A DNA stretch of 64,000 bases from DATJPD01 sp035506575. GTDB lineage: Bacteria > Pseudomonadota > Alphaproteobacteria > CACIAM-22H2. Positions 27,627-36,616 of this stretch are shown piece after piece. Where the stretch lies: NCBI GenBank assembly GCA_035506575.1, contig DATJPD010000043.1, positions 24,693 through 88,692 of the forward strand, read 5' to 3'. The position numbers and the translations under genes were made by a program. Positions within the stretch are counted from its first letter, which is position 1. Each line of letters opens with the position of its first letter. Under the pieces are notes generated by a model. That model searched no databases. It was given only the letters and a program-made list of their open reading frames with translations, and was not told where the DNA came from.

Positions 27627-28850
27627 ATGCTGAATGACGCAGACTCCTACGGCGCCGGACCGCTCACCGGGATTCGCGTACTCGAGCTCGGGTCGACCGT
27701 TGCCGCGCCGTTCTGCGGCCGCCTCCTGGCCGATTTCGGCGCGAGCGTCGTGAAGGTGGAAGAAGCCGCGGGCGATCCTCTGCGCTCGATGGGCAAGCGG
27801 CTCAACGGGCGGTCGCTCTATGCGGCCAGCATCTTTCGCAACAAGCGGCTCATCTCGGTCGACCTGCGACGGCCCGAAGGGCAGTCGCTGATCCGCAAGA
27901 TCGTCCGCACAACCGATATCCTCATCGAGAACTTCCGCCCCGGCACCCTCGAGCGCTGGAACCTCGGCTACGACCGGCTCGCCGAAGACAATCGGGCACT
28001 CGTCATGGTGCGGATCAGCGGATTTGGCCAGACCGGCCCCTATTCGCAGCGACCCGGCTTCGGCGTCATCGCCGAGGCGATGGGCGGGCTGCGCCATCTG
28101 ACGGGGGATCCAGATCGGCCGCCATCTCGCGTCGCCACGTCATTGACCGATTATCTGTGCGGCTTGCACGGGGCGCTCGGCGCGCTGATGGCGCTGCACG
28201 TGGCGCGGCAGACCGGGCGCGGTCAGGTTGTCGACGCGTCGCTGCTCGAATCGGCCTTCGCCCTCACCGAGCCGCACGTCCCGGCGTACGACAAATTGGG
28301 ATTTGTCGCGTGCCGCGCCGGCTCACGGCTACCCGACAACGTGCCGAACACGCTCTTCGAATGCGCGGACGGCGGGTTGATCCATATTGCAACCGTCGGG
28401 GAGCCGACGTTCCGGCGCCTTGCCGCAGCGATGGGCCGTCCGGCTCTGGCGGAGGATCCGCGGTTTCGCGACGCCGCGGCGCGAGCGCAAAACGAGGAAG
28501 CGCTGGAGGCGGCCATCACGGCCTGGACCCGGTCCAAGCCGCTGACGGACGTGGACGCGCTGTTGAGGCAGCACGACGTGCCGGCGTCGCGAATCTTCAC
28601 CATGGCCGACATCTTTCGCGATCCGCATTTTGCGGCCCGGGAGGCCATTGCCGAGGTCCCCGATGCGGAGCTCGGTTCGATCAAGATGGCCGGCGTCTTT
28701 CCGCGTCTGTCGCGCACGCCCGGCGGCGTCCGCCACACGGGCGGTGCGATCGGCGCCGACACGCGGTCGGTCCTGCGCGACCTCGCGACCATCACGGACG
28801 CGGAGATCGACACGTTGCAGCGCGCCGGTGTCATCGTGTGCGGTGGATAG
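27627..28850 (+). CDS. CaiB/BaiF family (class III) CoA-transferase
   Basis: A 407-residue enzyme that moves CoA between carboxylic acids. Family blocks are GIRVLELGSTVAAPFCGRLL, FGASVVKVE, ILIENFRPGTLERWNLGYD, ISGFGQTGPY and the catalytic Asp175 in TSLTDYLCGLHG. The acyl substrate cannot be told. It is directly followed by an EamA permease with no gap, so they form a two-gene operon. First gene of the accessory block between murJ and glnD. Confidence 0.92.
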   Translation: MLNDADSYGAGPLTGIRVLELGSTVAAPFCGRLLADFGASVVKVEEAAGDPLRSMGKRLNGRSLYAASIFRNKRLISVDLRRPEGQSLIRKIVRTTDILIENFRPGTLERWNLGYDRLAEDNRALVMVRISGFGQTGPYSQRPGFGVIAEAMGGLRHLTGDPDRPPSRVATSLTDYLCGLHGALGALMALHVARQTGRGQVVDASLLESAFALTEPHVPAYDKLGFVACRAGSRLPDNVPNTLFECADGGLIHIATVGEPTFRRLAAAMGRPALAEDPRFRDAAARAQNEEALEAAITAWTRSKPLTDVDALLRQHDVPASRIFTMADIFRDPHFAAREAIAEVPDAELGSIKMAGVFPRLSRTPGGVRHTGGAIGADTRSVLRDLATITDAEIDTLQRAGVIVCGG

Positions 28851-29759
28851 ATGGCCGCAATGCGCTACATTCCCGCCCTGTCGGACCGACATACCTCCGC
28901 CGTGCTCGCGGTGCTGACCGCGTCGGCCTCGTTCGCCGCCGTCATGGCGTTGATCCGCGTCGTGGCGTCCGAGGTTCCCCCGCTCGAGCAGGTCCTGTTT
29001 CGCAATCTGATCGGCGCCGCGATCACCCTGCCCTGGGTCCTGCGGAACGGCGTGCACGGGCTTCGCACCTCCAATCACAAATTCTACTTCGGACGGGCGT
29101 GCCTCGGCTTCCTTGCAATGGTGCTCTGGTTCCTCGCCGTGGCCCATCTTCCGCTCAACGAGTCGGCGGCGCTGTCGTTCACGTCGCCGCTGTTTGCCAC
29201 GATCGCCGCCATCGCCTTCCTGGGCGAGTCGGTCGGCCCGGTGCGCTGGGCGTGCACGATCGTCGGCTTTCTCGGCGCAATGGTGGTCCTGCGCCCCGGT
29301 ATTCACGCCGTCCACTGGCCGCAGCTGGCGATCATCCTGTGGGCCGCCCTGGCGGGCGGAAACACGACGGTCGTGAAGCATCTCACCCGGTTCGAATCTC
29401 CGACGGCCATCGTCACCTATATGGCGCTCTACATGATCCCGTTTTCGATCCTGGTGGCGCTGCCGGTATGGGTGACGCCGCCGGTTCATGCATGGCCGGG
29501 GATCTTCGGGATCGCGGCGCTCTCCACACTGGCAAACCTGGCCGTGACGCGGGCGTTCGCCCTCTGGGACGCCTCGGCCGTCACGAGCATCGATTTCATC
29601 CGCCTGCCGATCGCAGCGGGCCTGGCCTGGTTCATATTCGGCGAGGCGCCCGACCTATGGGCCTGGCTGGGCGGCGGCATGATCGTCTGCGCCACCGCGT
29701 TCAGCGCCCGCTACAGCGCCCAAGCCCGACTGGAAGCAACGGCCGGACACGACGCCTGA
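28851..29759 (+). CDS. EamA/DMT-superfamily permease
   Basis: A 302-residue inner-membrane transporter with about ten hydrophobic segments in two EamA repeats (AVLTASASFAAVMALIRVVA; GRACLGFLAMVLWFLAVAHL and LPLNESAALSFTSPLF; second half AALAGGNTTVVKHLTRF). The ATG immediately follows the CoA-transferase stop. The cargo is unknown; coupling to the CoA-transferase suggests a metabolite of the same pathway. It converges with the peptide-binding protein gene (7-nt gap). Confidence 0.9.
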   Translation: MAAMRYIPALSDRHTSAVLAVLTASASFAAVMALIRVVASEVPPLEQVLFRNLIGAAITLPWVLRNGVHGLRTSNHKFYFGRACLGFLAMVLWFLAVAHLPLNESAALSFTSPLFATIAAIAFLGESVGPVRWACTIVGFLGAMVVLRPGIHAVHWPQLAIILWAALAGGNTTVVKHLTRFESPTAIVTYMALYMIPFSILVALPVWVTPPVHAWPGIFGIAALSTLANLAVTRAFALWDASAVTSIDFIRLPIAAGLAWFIFGEAPDLWAWLGGGMIVCATAFSARYSAQARLEATAGHDA

Positions 29760-29766
29760 CGTCGGT

Positions 29767-31395
29767 TCAGTGAACCGTCACCCACTTCACGTCGAGCTGG
29801 CCTTCGGGCGTGAGCACCGCATCGACGTTTTTCTTCATCGCCCACACCAGCATCTGATGATGCAGCGGGACATAGGCAACATCCTCTTTCGCAAGTTCGA
29901 GAGCCTTGTCGATCATCGCTGCCCGCGCGGCGAGGTCGGGTGCCTTGCCAAGACCATCGATAAGCGCGTCGATGCTGGGATCGCTGTACCAACCCCCATT
30001 GACCGCTCCGTCCGCGCCGCCGCCAGGAGAGGGCGTATGCAGCAAAGCGCGTAGCGAAACCTCCCCGTCGAAGGTTGGCGACGCCCAGCCGATCAGATAG
30101 AAGCTCGTGTCGTGGCGCAGGATCTTTCCGTACCACATCGCCAGCGGCATCGAATTGACGTTCACTGAGATTCCGATCTTCGACAGCATGCCGGCGGCGG
30201 CCGCACAAATGCTCTGATCGTTGACATAGCGGTGTGCCGGGCAATCGAGCGTCACGGAAAATCCGCGTTCGTATCCCGCTGCTTTCATCAGTTGGCGGGC
30301 GACGACGAGATCGTTGGGTGTTCTGGCGTCCGTCTTTTTCGAATAGCCAAAGACGGAGGGTGCGATGAGCGAGCCGGCAGGGAGCGAAAATCCGTCCATA
30401 AGTCCGTCTCGAATGGCATTCGCGTCGACCGCCAGGTTGACGGCTTGTCTCACTCGACGGTCTTTGAACGGATTGGCGGGGGCGTCGGAATATTCGAGCT
30501 TTTCCCGGCGATGATCGAAGCCAAGCATGATGGTTCGGTTCTCGGGCGAACTCACGATCTTGATGTCGGATCGTGCCTTCAGGCTAGCGACGAGGGCCGG
30601 CGGAGCGTCGACGATCAGATCGACCCCGCCTGACATGAGCGCGGCGGCCCGGGCGGCAGCGACAGGAAGGGATTGATAGGTGACGGTCCTGACGTTGCCG
30701 ATACGACCGGCATTGCGCCCCCACCATCTGTCGAATCGAACCATTTCGACGCGCCCCTCCGGCCCCGAGCCCGACACCAGCCGATATGGACCGGTACCGT
30801 TCTCTTCATCCACATGTCCCGCTTTCCCGCTTCCAGGTCGCGGCGGCTCCGCCCAGTTGTGCGCCGTCTCCCAGGCCTTGGACACGATAAAGACCCGCGT
30901 CAGCTTGTCGGGCAGCACCTCGTCCGGGGCCCGCGTCACAATGTCGAGCATCGAGTCATCCACCTGCTCGATGCTGTCGATGCCGTCGGTGTAAATCTTG
31001 AAATCTGATGCGCTGGATGCCGCTCGCTGCAGCGAGAAGATGACGTCGCCGACAGTCAGCGAATCGCCATTGTGGAAATGCACGTCCCGGCGGATCACGA
31101 ACCGCCAGCGGGTTGGTCCCAACCGCGACCACGACGTCGCCAGCTCAGGAACCTTTTTCATGTCCTTTCCGCGCCCGACCAGCGCCTCAAACAGCGACCG
31201 ATTGACCAAGGTGGTCGATCCCACGTTCATGCTGTGCGGATCGAAGGTCACGGGTTCGGTCGACAGCCCGACACGAAGGACGGCCTCGCCCGACTCTTGG
31301 GCGTACGCGGCGGATCCCAGCTGAAGAACGCCCAAGACCGCAAGGATGCGGCCGGCGGCGGCGAGACCCGGAGGCTTAGACAAACGGATTGCCAA
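29767..31395 (-). CDS. ABC transporter substrate-binding protein, peptide/nickel type (SBP_bac_5)
   Basis: A 542-residue periplasmic binding protein. It has a signal peptide (ILAVLGVLQLGSAAYAQ, cut near AYA-QE), then GLSTEPVTFDPHSMN, NRSLFEALVGRG and VHFHNGDSLTVGDVIFSL, typical of oligopeptide, dipeptide or nickel binders. The start is TTG at 31395 with AAAAGG upstream. No permease or ATPase gene is beside it, so it is an orphan in this window. One arm of a 10-bp inverted repeat overlaps its ribosome-binding site. Confidence 0.9.
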   Translation of the reverse strand: MAIRLSKPPGLAAAGRILAVLGVLQLGSAAYAQESGEAVLRVGLSTEPVTFDPHSMNVGSTTLVNRSLFEALVGRGKDMKKVPELATSWSRLGPTRWRFVIRRDVHFHNGDSLTVGDVIFSLQRAASSASDFKIYTDGIDSIEQVDDSMLDIVTRAPDEVLPDKLTRVFIVSKAWETAHNWAEPPRPGSGKAGHVDEENGTGPYRLVSGSGPEGRVEMVRFDRWWGRNAGRIGNVRTVTYQSLPVAAARAAALMSGGVDLIVDAPPALVASLKARSDIKIVSSPENRTIMLGFDHRREKLEYSDAPANPFKDRRVRQAVNLAVDANAIRDGLMDGFSLPAGSLIAPSVFGYSKKTDARTPNDLVVARQLMKAAGYERGFSVTLDCPAHRYVNDQSICAAAAGMLSKIGISVNVNSMPLAMWYGKILRHDTSFYLIGWASPTFDGEVSLRALLHTPSPGGGADGAVNGGWYSDPSIDALIDGLGKAPDLAARAAMIDKALELAKEDVAYVPLHHQMLVWAMKKNVDAVLTPEGQLDVKWVTVH

Positions 31396-31406
31396 CAGAT
31401 TAACCT

Positions 31407-31494
31407 TTTAGATACAATGACATACGAATGTTTTCCCCACGACTACGCCTGTGGACATTGGTTCGGCTGTCAGACTATTATCCATGTATCTAAA
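31407..31494. promoter_or_regulatory. Long-range inverted repeat in a divergent promoter region
   Basis: TTTAGATACA (31407-31416) and its exact complement (31485-31494) face each other across 68 nt of AT-rich DNA between the divergent binding-protein gene and the gene at 31536. The left arm overlaps the ribosome-binding site of the binding-protein gene. A possible plus-strand promoter, TTGCCA (31389-31394) and TACAAT (31413-31418), uses the left arm as its -10. Two operator copies or the ends of a tiny mobile element would both fit. Confidence 0.5.
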
Positions 31495-31535
31495 TTTTTA
31501 GTCCGGATTGTGTAAGCCTAGAAGCAGGCTCGAGT

Positions 31536-32426
31536 ATGGCGCGTTACCTCATCGATGGTCAGGGACACGTCTGGGACCCGTTTGACGACCAGCTGCTTGT
31601 CGTGCTGGGCGATCCGGACCCGGACTACGATCTTGTGTCCTATGCGGTCCGGAACCTCGGGTTCGTGGATGTCGCCGTCCCTGCCGGCCCCGAAGACGTA
31701 ACGACCATCAGGCTGCGTGAGGTTGCGGTCACCGCGCCTGCGCTCCTGGCCACCTCCGAGCTGATCGCGCGCCTGCCCGTCGGGCCCGTTGTCATCATCA
31801 GCAGCAATGAGCATTGGACGGAGCAACGGTTCGACACGCCATCTTCGGCTGTCGCGTGGCTGTTGGATCGCGTCAATTCGGATTCGGTGGCCGTTCACTT
31901 CAGCGATATCGCCGTCGTGCCGCAAGATCTCAGTCGTCTGTCCAATCGCCGCCTCAATGCGCTTGAGCAGAACGATGACCGCTTGGCGCTGTTTTTCAAG
32001 AAATGGCGGATCGCATCGGGCCGGTATTCCTACGATACGACAGAGTTCATGGTCAATTTCGGGCTGCTGGACCGCGCCGCACTCGCGCGGCCGTCGCATT
32101 CAGGTGCGATCGTGTGGGATCACCTCGGCCACAAGCTGAACATGTACGAACGCGACGACAAGACTTGGCATTTGACGCTCGTCGGCTGTCCGGTCGATCA
32201 ACAAAACGATTCCAATTACGGCACGTTCGTGAACAAGACCTTTAGAGAAACACTCGAAAGCCGACAGCCGCGGCTAGATCATGTCGATGCCGTGATCCGG
32301 AACCGGACCGGGGCGCATCGGTCCCGATACGACCGGCTGATTCTCCCGTGGGAAACCGAAGACGGCAGCAAGATCATTTCGACGCTGTCGTATAAGACCG
32401 ACCGGGATCTCGACTTAGGCGCCTGA
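31536..32426 (+). CDS. Protein of unknown function with PAS-like C-terminal segment
   Basis: A 296-residue soluble protein I do not recognise. No signal peptide or membrane segment. The N-terminal 150 residues (LVVLGDPDPDYDLVSYAVRN, VVIISSNEHWTEQRFDTPSS) have no motif I can name. The C-terminal half (residues 165-290) has WDHLGHKLNMYE and RNRTGAHRSRYDRLILPWET, reminiscent of the final strands of PAS_5-type domains common in Rhodospirillales, such as the one at 56604. A sensory role is a guess. It lies in the accessory block, divergent from the peptide-binding protein. Confidence 0.7.
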   Translation: MARYLIDGQGHVWDPFDDQLLVVLGDPDPDYDLVSYAVRNLGFVDVAVPAGPEDVTTIRLREVAVTAPALLATSELIARLPVGPVVIISSNEHWTEQRFDTPSSAVAWLLDRVNSDSVAVHFSDIAVVPQDLSRLSNRRLNALEQNDDRLALFFKKWRIASGRYSYDTTEFMVNFGLLDRAALARPSHSGAIVWDHLGHKLNMYERDDKTWHLTLVGCPVDQQNDSNYGTFVNKTFRETLESRQPRLDHVDAVIRNRTGAHRSRYDRLILPWETEDGSKIISTLSYKTDRDLDLGA

Positions 32427-32478
32427 TTGTGACGGCTGGCCAGCTGCGGCTGATGTGCCGCAGCTGGCCACCGACGCC

Positions 32479-33336
32479 TCATTCCGCCGCCACTCCGAGA
32501 GCAACCGGGGCGGGACCGGGAACGGCCGTGGTACGGGACGTTTCCCCAGCCCGAGCGCCCACCGCCGCGAGTACCACCTCTTCGATTTCAGCCGTCGTGC
32601 GATAGCACAGACTGCAATCCAACGGCGGCCCTTCAAATCCCGGCAGATTTGAAAAGATGACGGCCCGCTCCACGTTTTGCGGAGGCCAGCCATAGAGTGC
32701 CGCCCGACCTTTATCGATTCCGGTCTGAAACACGATGCTGCAGCAGTAGTCCGGCCGCCAGCGCGCCAAAGCCACCGCTCTCGTCAGCGGCGAGATCGTG
32801 GAAGCGAGCTTGCCACCGCGATAATCGGGATCGAGCCACAGTGAGCCCATGAGACCGACGCGGCCAGACATCCTCGCCGCCGTTGGCGCGGTCGCCTCGC
32901 CGCGTGCATTCGGGGCATCGGGCACGACATCGTATAAAAGCCGCAGGGATTCGATCTCCGCCTTCAACGTCGTATTCGGCCATACGTAGAGGCGTATCGC
33001 ATGCGACATGACCGTATCGCCTGCGGCGTTCACGCCCTTGAGCCAGAAAGCATTGCGCTCATCGAGCGTCGCGTATTGAGGAGAAAAGCACGGAAGCGGA
33101 CTGAACCAGTCCCGGTTCCGCTTGCGGCGATTCGTCTCAACGAACTCGCCAAAATCCGTACACAGCGACACGCGGATGCCGTTGTCGCGCAGCATTCGAT
33201 CGGCTCGCAACACATACCGCCCCAAGGCTTCGAGCGGCCCGAATTTGATGTCGAGCTGATCCGGCAGCCGCGGCACACGTGCCTGCCGGCTGATCAAACC
33301 GAGATCGGACAATAAGCTGACTGACCCCTCTGGCAT
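32479..33336 (-). CDS. Acyltransferase-like protein of unknown function
   Basis: A 285-residue soluble protein. The ATG at 33336 is set by GGAGG six nt upstream; the frame is open before that. The middle carries GLMGSLWLDPDYRGGKLAST, which resembles the acyl-CoA loop of GNAT enzymes (R-x-x-G-x-A/G region), and SLRLLYDVVPDA precedes it. The remainder (RPDYCCSIVFQTGIDKGRAA, YGWPPQNVERAV) is not familiar. An acyltransferase of autoinducer-synthase or GNAT shape is possible but unproven. Its upstream region has repeated GTAACG and TTAACC words. Confidence 0.65.
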   Translation of the reverse strand: MPEGSVSLLSDLGLISRQARVPRLPDQLDIKFGPLEALGRYVLRADRMLRDNGIRVSLCTDFGEFVETNRRKRNRDWFSPLPCFSPQYATLDERNAFWLKGVNAAGDTVMSHAIRLYVWPNTTLKAEIESLRLLYDVVPDAPNARGEATAPTAARMSGRVGLMGSLWLDPDYRGGKLASTISPLTRAVALARWRPDYCCSIVFQTGIDKGRAALYGWPPQNVERAVIFSNLPGFEGPPLDCSLCYRTTAEIEEVVLAAVGARAGETSRTTAVPGPAPVALGVAAE

Positions 33337-33667
33337 GACGTCCTCCTGATGTTTGTGAAGGCAAGGCCGCAAACTTGCGGGTGGCCGCGCAAAATGACCT
33401 TCGCTGCCCCGCCCGATCAGCGGCGGAGCTGTCACGCAAACGTAACGAGCGTAACGGTTACTTTTGTCGCCCGGAGTTAACCCCAATTAACCTAAACGCC
33501 CTAGGGATTGCCGACAAACGATTCGGCGTCACTGGCGGTAGTAAATTGGGGATAAACTTAATTAAAACTATTAACCATAATCACGGGTTTGTGTAGGTAG
33601 GACAGAGACATGACGCTGCGCCGGAGCCCAAACGGGCATCCGTCGCGCAACTGCGCCGCCGTCGTGT
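33337..33667. other. 331-nt AT-rich gap between glnD and the acyltransferase-like gene
   Basis: No gene seen. It is the most AT-rich long stretch of the window (33470-33600). It holds CCGCAA-N2-TTGCGG (33367-33380), two GTAACG copies (33442-33447, 33451-33456) with the palindrome GTAACGGTTAC (33451-33461), and three TTAACC words (33477, 33487, 33571). The first two form TTAA-N6-TTAACC. These probably serve as control elements of the gene at 32479-33336, or mark the edge of the inserted block. Confidence 0.5.
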
Positions 33668-36547
33668 TCAGGCGGGGAGTGTTTCGGACGGTGTGCGCCG
33701 CCGTCGCCCCGGCGTGTCGTCGCCGCCGGCAGCGCGCGCGTCGGGATCGGTCAAGGCCACGACCAGCCGGTCGCGCAGCAGCTTGAGCTTCGACTCCTGG
33801 TCGATTTTGTGGCCGAAGACGTCCTTGACGTAGAACACGTCGACGACGCGCTCGCCGTAGGTCACGATCTTCGCGGTCGAGATCGAAATGCCGAGTGCGG
33901 TGAGCGTCCGCGTCACCTCGTAGAGGAGACCGGGGCGGTCGCGGCCGTTGATCTCGATCAGCGTGTGCGTGGCGGACGCCGCGTTGTCGATCAAGACGCG
34001 CGGCGGCACGCGGAACACGTGGGTGCGGCTGGTGATCGCCGGCCGCCGCGAGAACGTCTCGCGCAGCCGGACGCGGCCCGAAAGCGCCTGCTCGATGTGG
34101 GTCGCGAGCCGTGCGATGCGCTCCGGCCGGTCGAAGGCGCCGCGCGGCGTCCCGTCTGCGAGGCCCGCCGCATCCTGAAGCTGGAACACGTCCAGCGCCA
34201 TGCCGTTCGACATGGTGAAGATCTGCGCGCCAACGATGTTTGCACCGGCAAGCGCCATGGCGCCGCACAACCGGCTAAACAGGCCGGGATGGTCGCCGGT
34301 GTAGATCGTCACTTCCGTCACGTCCCGCGCGCGGTCGATCCGGGTATCGACGGTCAGCGGCGTGCCGGTTCGCTCGGCCTCGCGCACGAGGCGGGCCTGG
34401 CGCGACAAGGACGGCACGTCGAACGCCAGCCAGTAATCCGCATAGCCCCTCGCGACGTGCTCGGCGAACTCGGACTCGCCCCAGTCGGCAAGCTCGGCGC
34501 GCAACGCAGCTTGGACCTGCGCCGCGCGCGCCTTCGCACCCGCTCCCGGTGCGGCGCCGGCGAGCGCTTCTTCGGTGAGGAAGTAGAGCTCGCGCAGCAA
34601 GGCGGCCTTCCAGTTGTTCCACACATTCGGCCCGACGCCGCGGATATCGGCGATGGTGAGGCAAAGCAGGAGGCGAAGCCGTTCCGGGGACTGCACGAGG
34701 CCCGCAAAGTCGCGGATCGTCTTCGGATCGTGGATGTCGCGCTTGAACGCCGTGTTCGACATGGCGAGATGCCAGCGCACCAGCCACGACACGGTCTCGG
34801 TCTCCTCCTCCGTAAGCCCCAGCCGCGGCCCGAGCTTCAGCGCGATCTCGGCCCCCAGGACCGAATGATCGCCGCCGCGTCCCTTGGCGATGTCGTGCAG
34901 CAGAAGAGCCAGGTAGAGGGCCCGGCGCGACTGGATCTTGGGGAAGATCTCGGTGGCGAGCGGATGGTCCGCCTTGAGCTCGCCCGCTTCGATGCGCTGC
35001 ATGATTCCGATGACGAAGATGGTGTGCTCGTCGACCGTGTACACGTGGTACATGTCATGCTGCATCTGGGCCACGACGCGGCCGAAATCGGGGATGAAGC
35101 GTCCGAAGACCCCGGCCTCGTTCAGCCGCCGCAGCGTGATCTCGCCGTCGCGGACATCGGTCAGCATCTCCATGAACAGGCGGTTGGCCTCGGGATTGGC
35201 GCGCAAGGCCGAATCCACCAGCCGCAGGTTCTGCCGGATCAGCCGCAGGGCGTAGGGATGGATATCAAACCCATGCTGCTGGGCCACGCGGAAGATGCGC
35301 AGGAAATTGACCGGATCGTCGGCGAACGCGGTGGTCTTCGCCACGGTCAGACGTCCGCTCTCGAGCGCGAAGCCGTCGATCGTCTTGGCGCGGCGGCGGC
35401 CGAAGCGGCCGAGCGGCAGGGATTTCAGGCTGAAGCGCGGCTTGACCTCGCTCTCGATCTCGAGTGCGGCGCAGAAGATGCGCGTCAGGTCGCCCACGTC
35501 CTTCGCCACCAGGAAGTAGTGCTTCATGAAGCGTTCGACGCCGCGCGTGCCGCGGTGCTCGGTGTAGCCCATGCGCCGGCCGATCTCCTCCTGCACGTCG
35601 AAGGTCAGACGCTCCTCCGGCCGGCCCGCGAGATAATGGAGGTGGCAGCGGACGCACAGCAGGAAGTCGAGCGCCTTGGTGAATTTCGCCGCCTCGTCCG
35701 CGGTGAGGACTCCCTTGGTCACGAGATCTTCGACCCGCTCGACGCGATGGACGTATTTCGCGATCCAGAACAACGTGTGCAGGTCGCGCAGGCCCCCCTT
35801 GCCCTCCTTGACGTTGGGCTCCAGCACGTAGCGTGAATCGCCCAGGCGCTTGTGGCGCTCGTTGCGCTCGGTGAGCTTGGCCGCGATGAAGTCGTGGACC
35901 GTTCCCTTGACGACCTCCGAGAAGAACCGTTGCCGCAGCTCGGCATACAGCTTGTCGTCGCCCCACAGGTAGCGGGATTCGAGAAGCGCGGTGCGGATCG
36001 TGATGTCCTCGCGCGCAAGGCGCAGGCATTCCGGCAGCGAGCGCGTCGCGTGCCCCACCTTGAGGCCGAGATCCCACAGCATGTACAGGATGAACTCGAC
36101 GATCTGCTCGCCGCGCGGCGTCTGTTTGTACGGCAGGAGGAACAGCAGATCGATGTCGGATTGCGGGCACAGCTCGCCGCGCCCGTAGCCGCCCACGGCC
36201 ACGATCGTCAGACGCTCCGCCAAGGTGAGGTTGGAGGAGCGGTAGACATACCAGTCTGCGTAATCGTGGATCACGCGCACCAGCTGGTCGATGAGGAAGC
36301 TGGTGGCCCTGACCGCGGCGATGCCGATGCCGCTCTCCCGCGCGCCCTCCCCGGCCTCGAAACGCTCGCGGATCTCCGCCCGCCCCTTCGCCAGGACCTC
36401 CTTGAGGGCGTCGAGGACGCGCGCGCGCTGGAGTTCCGGCGTCAGATCTTCGTTGCGCGCGATCTCGGTGAGCGCGTCCATCACGACGCGCCGGTCGACG
36501 ATGTCGCGTTGGCGGGAAATCTCACGCGGCCGCGCGCTTGCGTCCAT
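33668..36547 (-). CDS. glnD: Bifunctional uridylyltransferase/uridylyl-removing enzyme GlnD
   Basis: GlnD senses glutamine and (de)uridylylates PII proteins. The ATG at 36547 gives 959 residues. In order: nucleotidyltransferase domain with GGYGRGELCPQSDIDLLFLL; a linker helical domain; an HD hydrolase domain (LLHDIAKGRGGDHSVLG); and two C-terminal ACT domains (EVTIYTGDHPGLFSRLCGAM; IEINGRDRPGLLYEVTRTL). All key residues are intact. A 22-codon extension to an upstream ATG is possible but looks like leader. Usually followed by murJ; here the accessory block intervenes. Confidence 0.96.
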   Translation of the reverse strand: MDASARPREISRQRDIVDRRVVMDALTEIARNEDLTPELQRARVLDALKEVLAKGRAEIRERFEAGEGARESGIGIAAVRATSFLIDQLVRVIHDYADWYVYRSSNLTLAERLTIVAVGGYGRGELCPQSDIDLLFLLPYKQTPRGEQIVEFILYMLWDLGLKVGHATRSLPECLRLAREDITIRTALLESRYLWGDDKLYAELRQRFFSEVVKGTVHDFIAAKLTERNERHKRLGDSRYVLEPNVKEGKGGLRDLHTLFWIAKYVHRVERVEDLVTKGVLTADEAAKFTKALDFLLCVRCHLHYLAGRPEERLTFDVQEEIGRRMGYTEHRGTRGVERFMKHYFLVAKDVGDLTRIFCAALEIESEVKPRFSLKSLPLGRFGRRRAKTIDGFALESGRLTVAKTTAFADDPVNFLRIFRVAQQHGFDIHPYALRLIRQNLRLVDSALRANPEANRLFMEMLTDVRDGEITLRRLNEAGVFGRFIPDFGRVVAQMQHDMYHVYTVDEHTIFVIGIMQRIEAGELKADHPLATEIFPKIQSRRALYLALLLHDIAKGRGGDHSVLGAEIALKLGPRLGLTEEETETVSWLVRWHLAMSNTAFKRDIHDPKTIRDFAGLVQSPERLRLLLCLTIADIRGVGPNVWNNWKAALLRELYFLTEEALAGAAPGAGAKARAAQVQAALRAELADWGESEFAEHVARGYADYWLAFDVPSLSRQARLVREAERTGTPLTVDTRIDRARDVTEVTIYTGDHPGLFSRLCGAMALAGANIVGAQIFTMSNGMALDVFQLQDAAGLADGTPRGAFDRPERIARLATHIEQALSGRVRLRETFSRRPAITSRTHVFRVPPRVLIDNAASATHTLIEINGRDRPGLLYEVTRTLTALGISISTAKIVTYGERVVDVFYVKDVFGHKIDQESKLKLLRDRLVVALTDPDARAAGGDDTPGRRRRTPSETLPA

Positions 36548-36616
36548 ACGACCGAAACTCAGGGGTGATCCGGGGCTCCGCCGAAACCTACCAGTTCCGG
36601 GGCCGCCTCGCACGCG

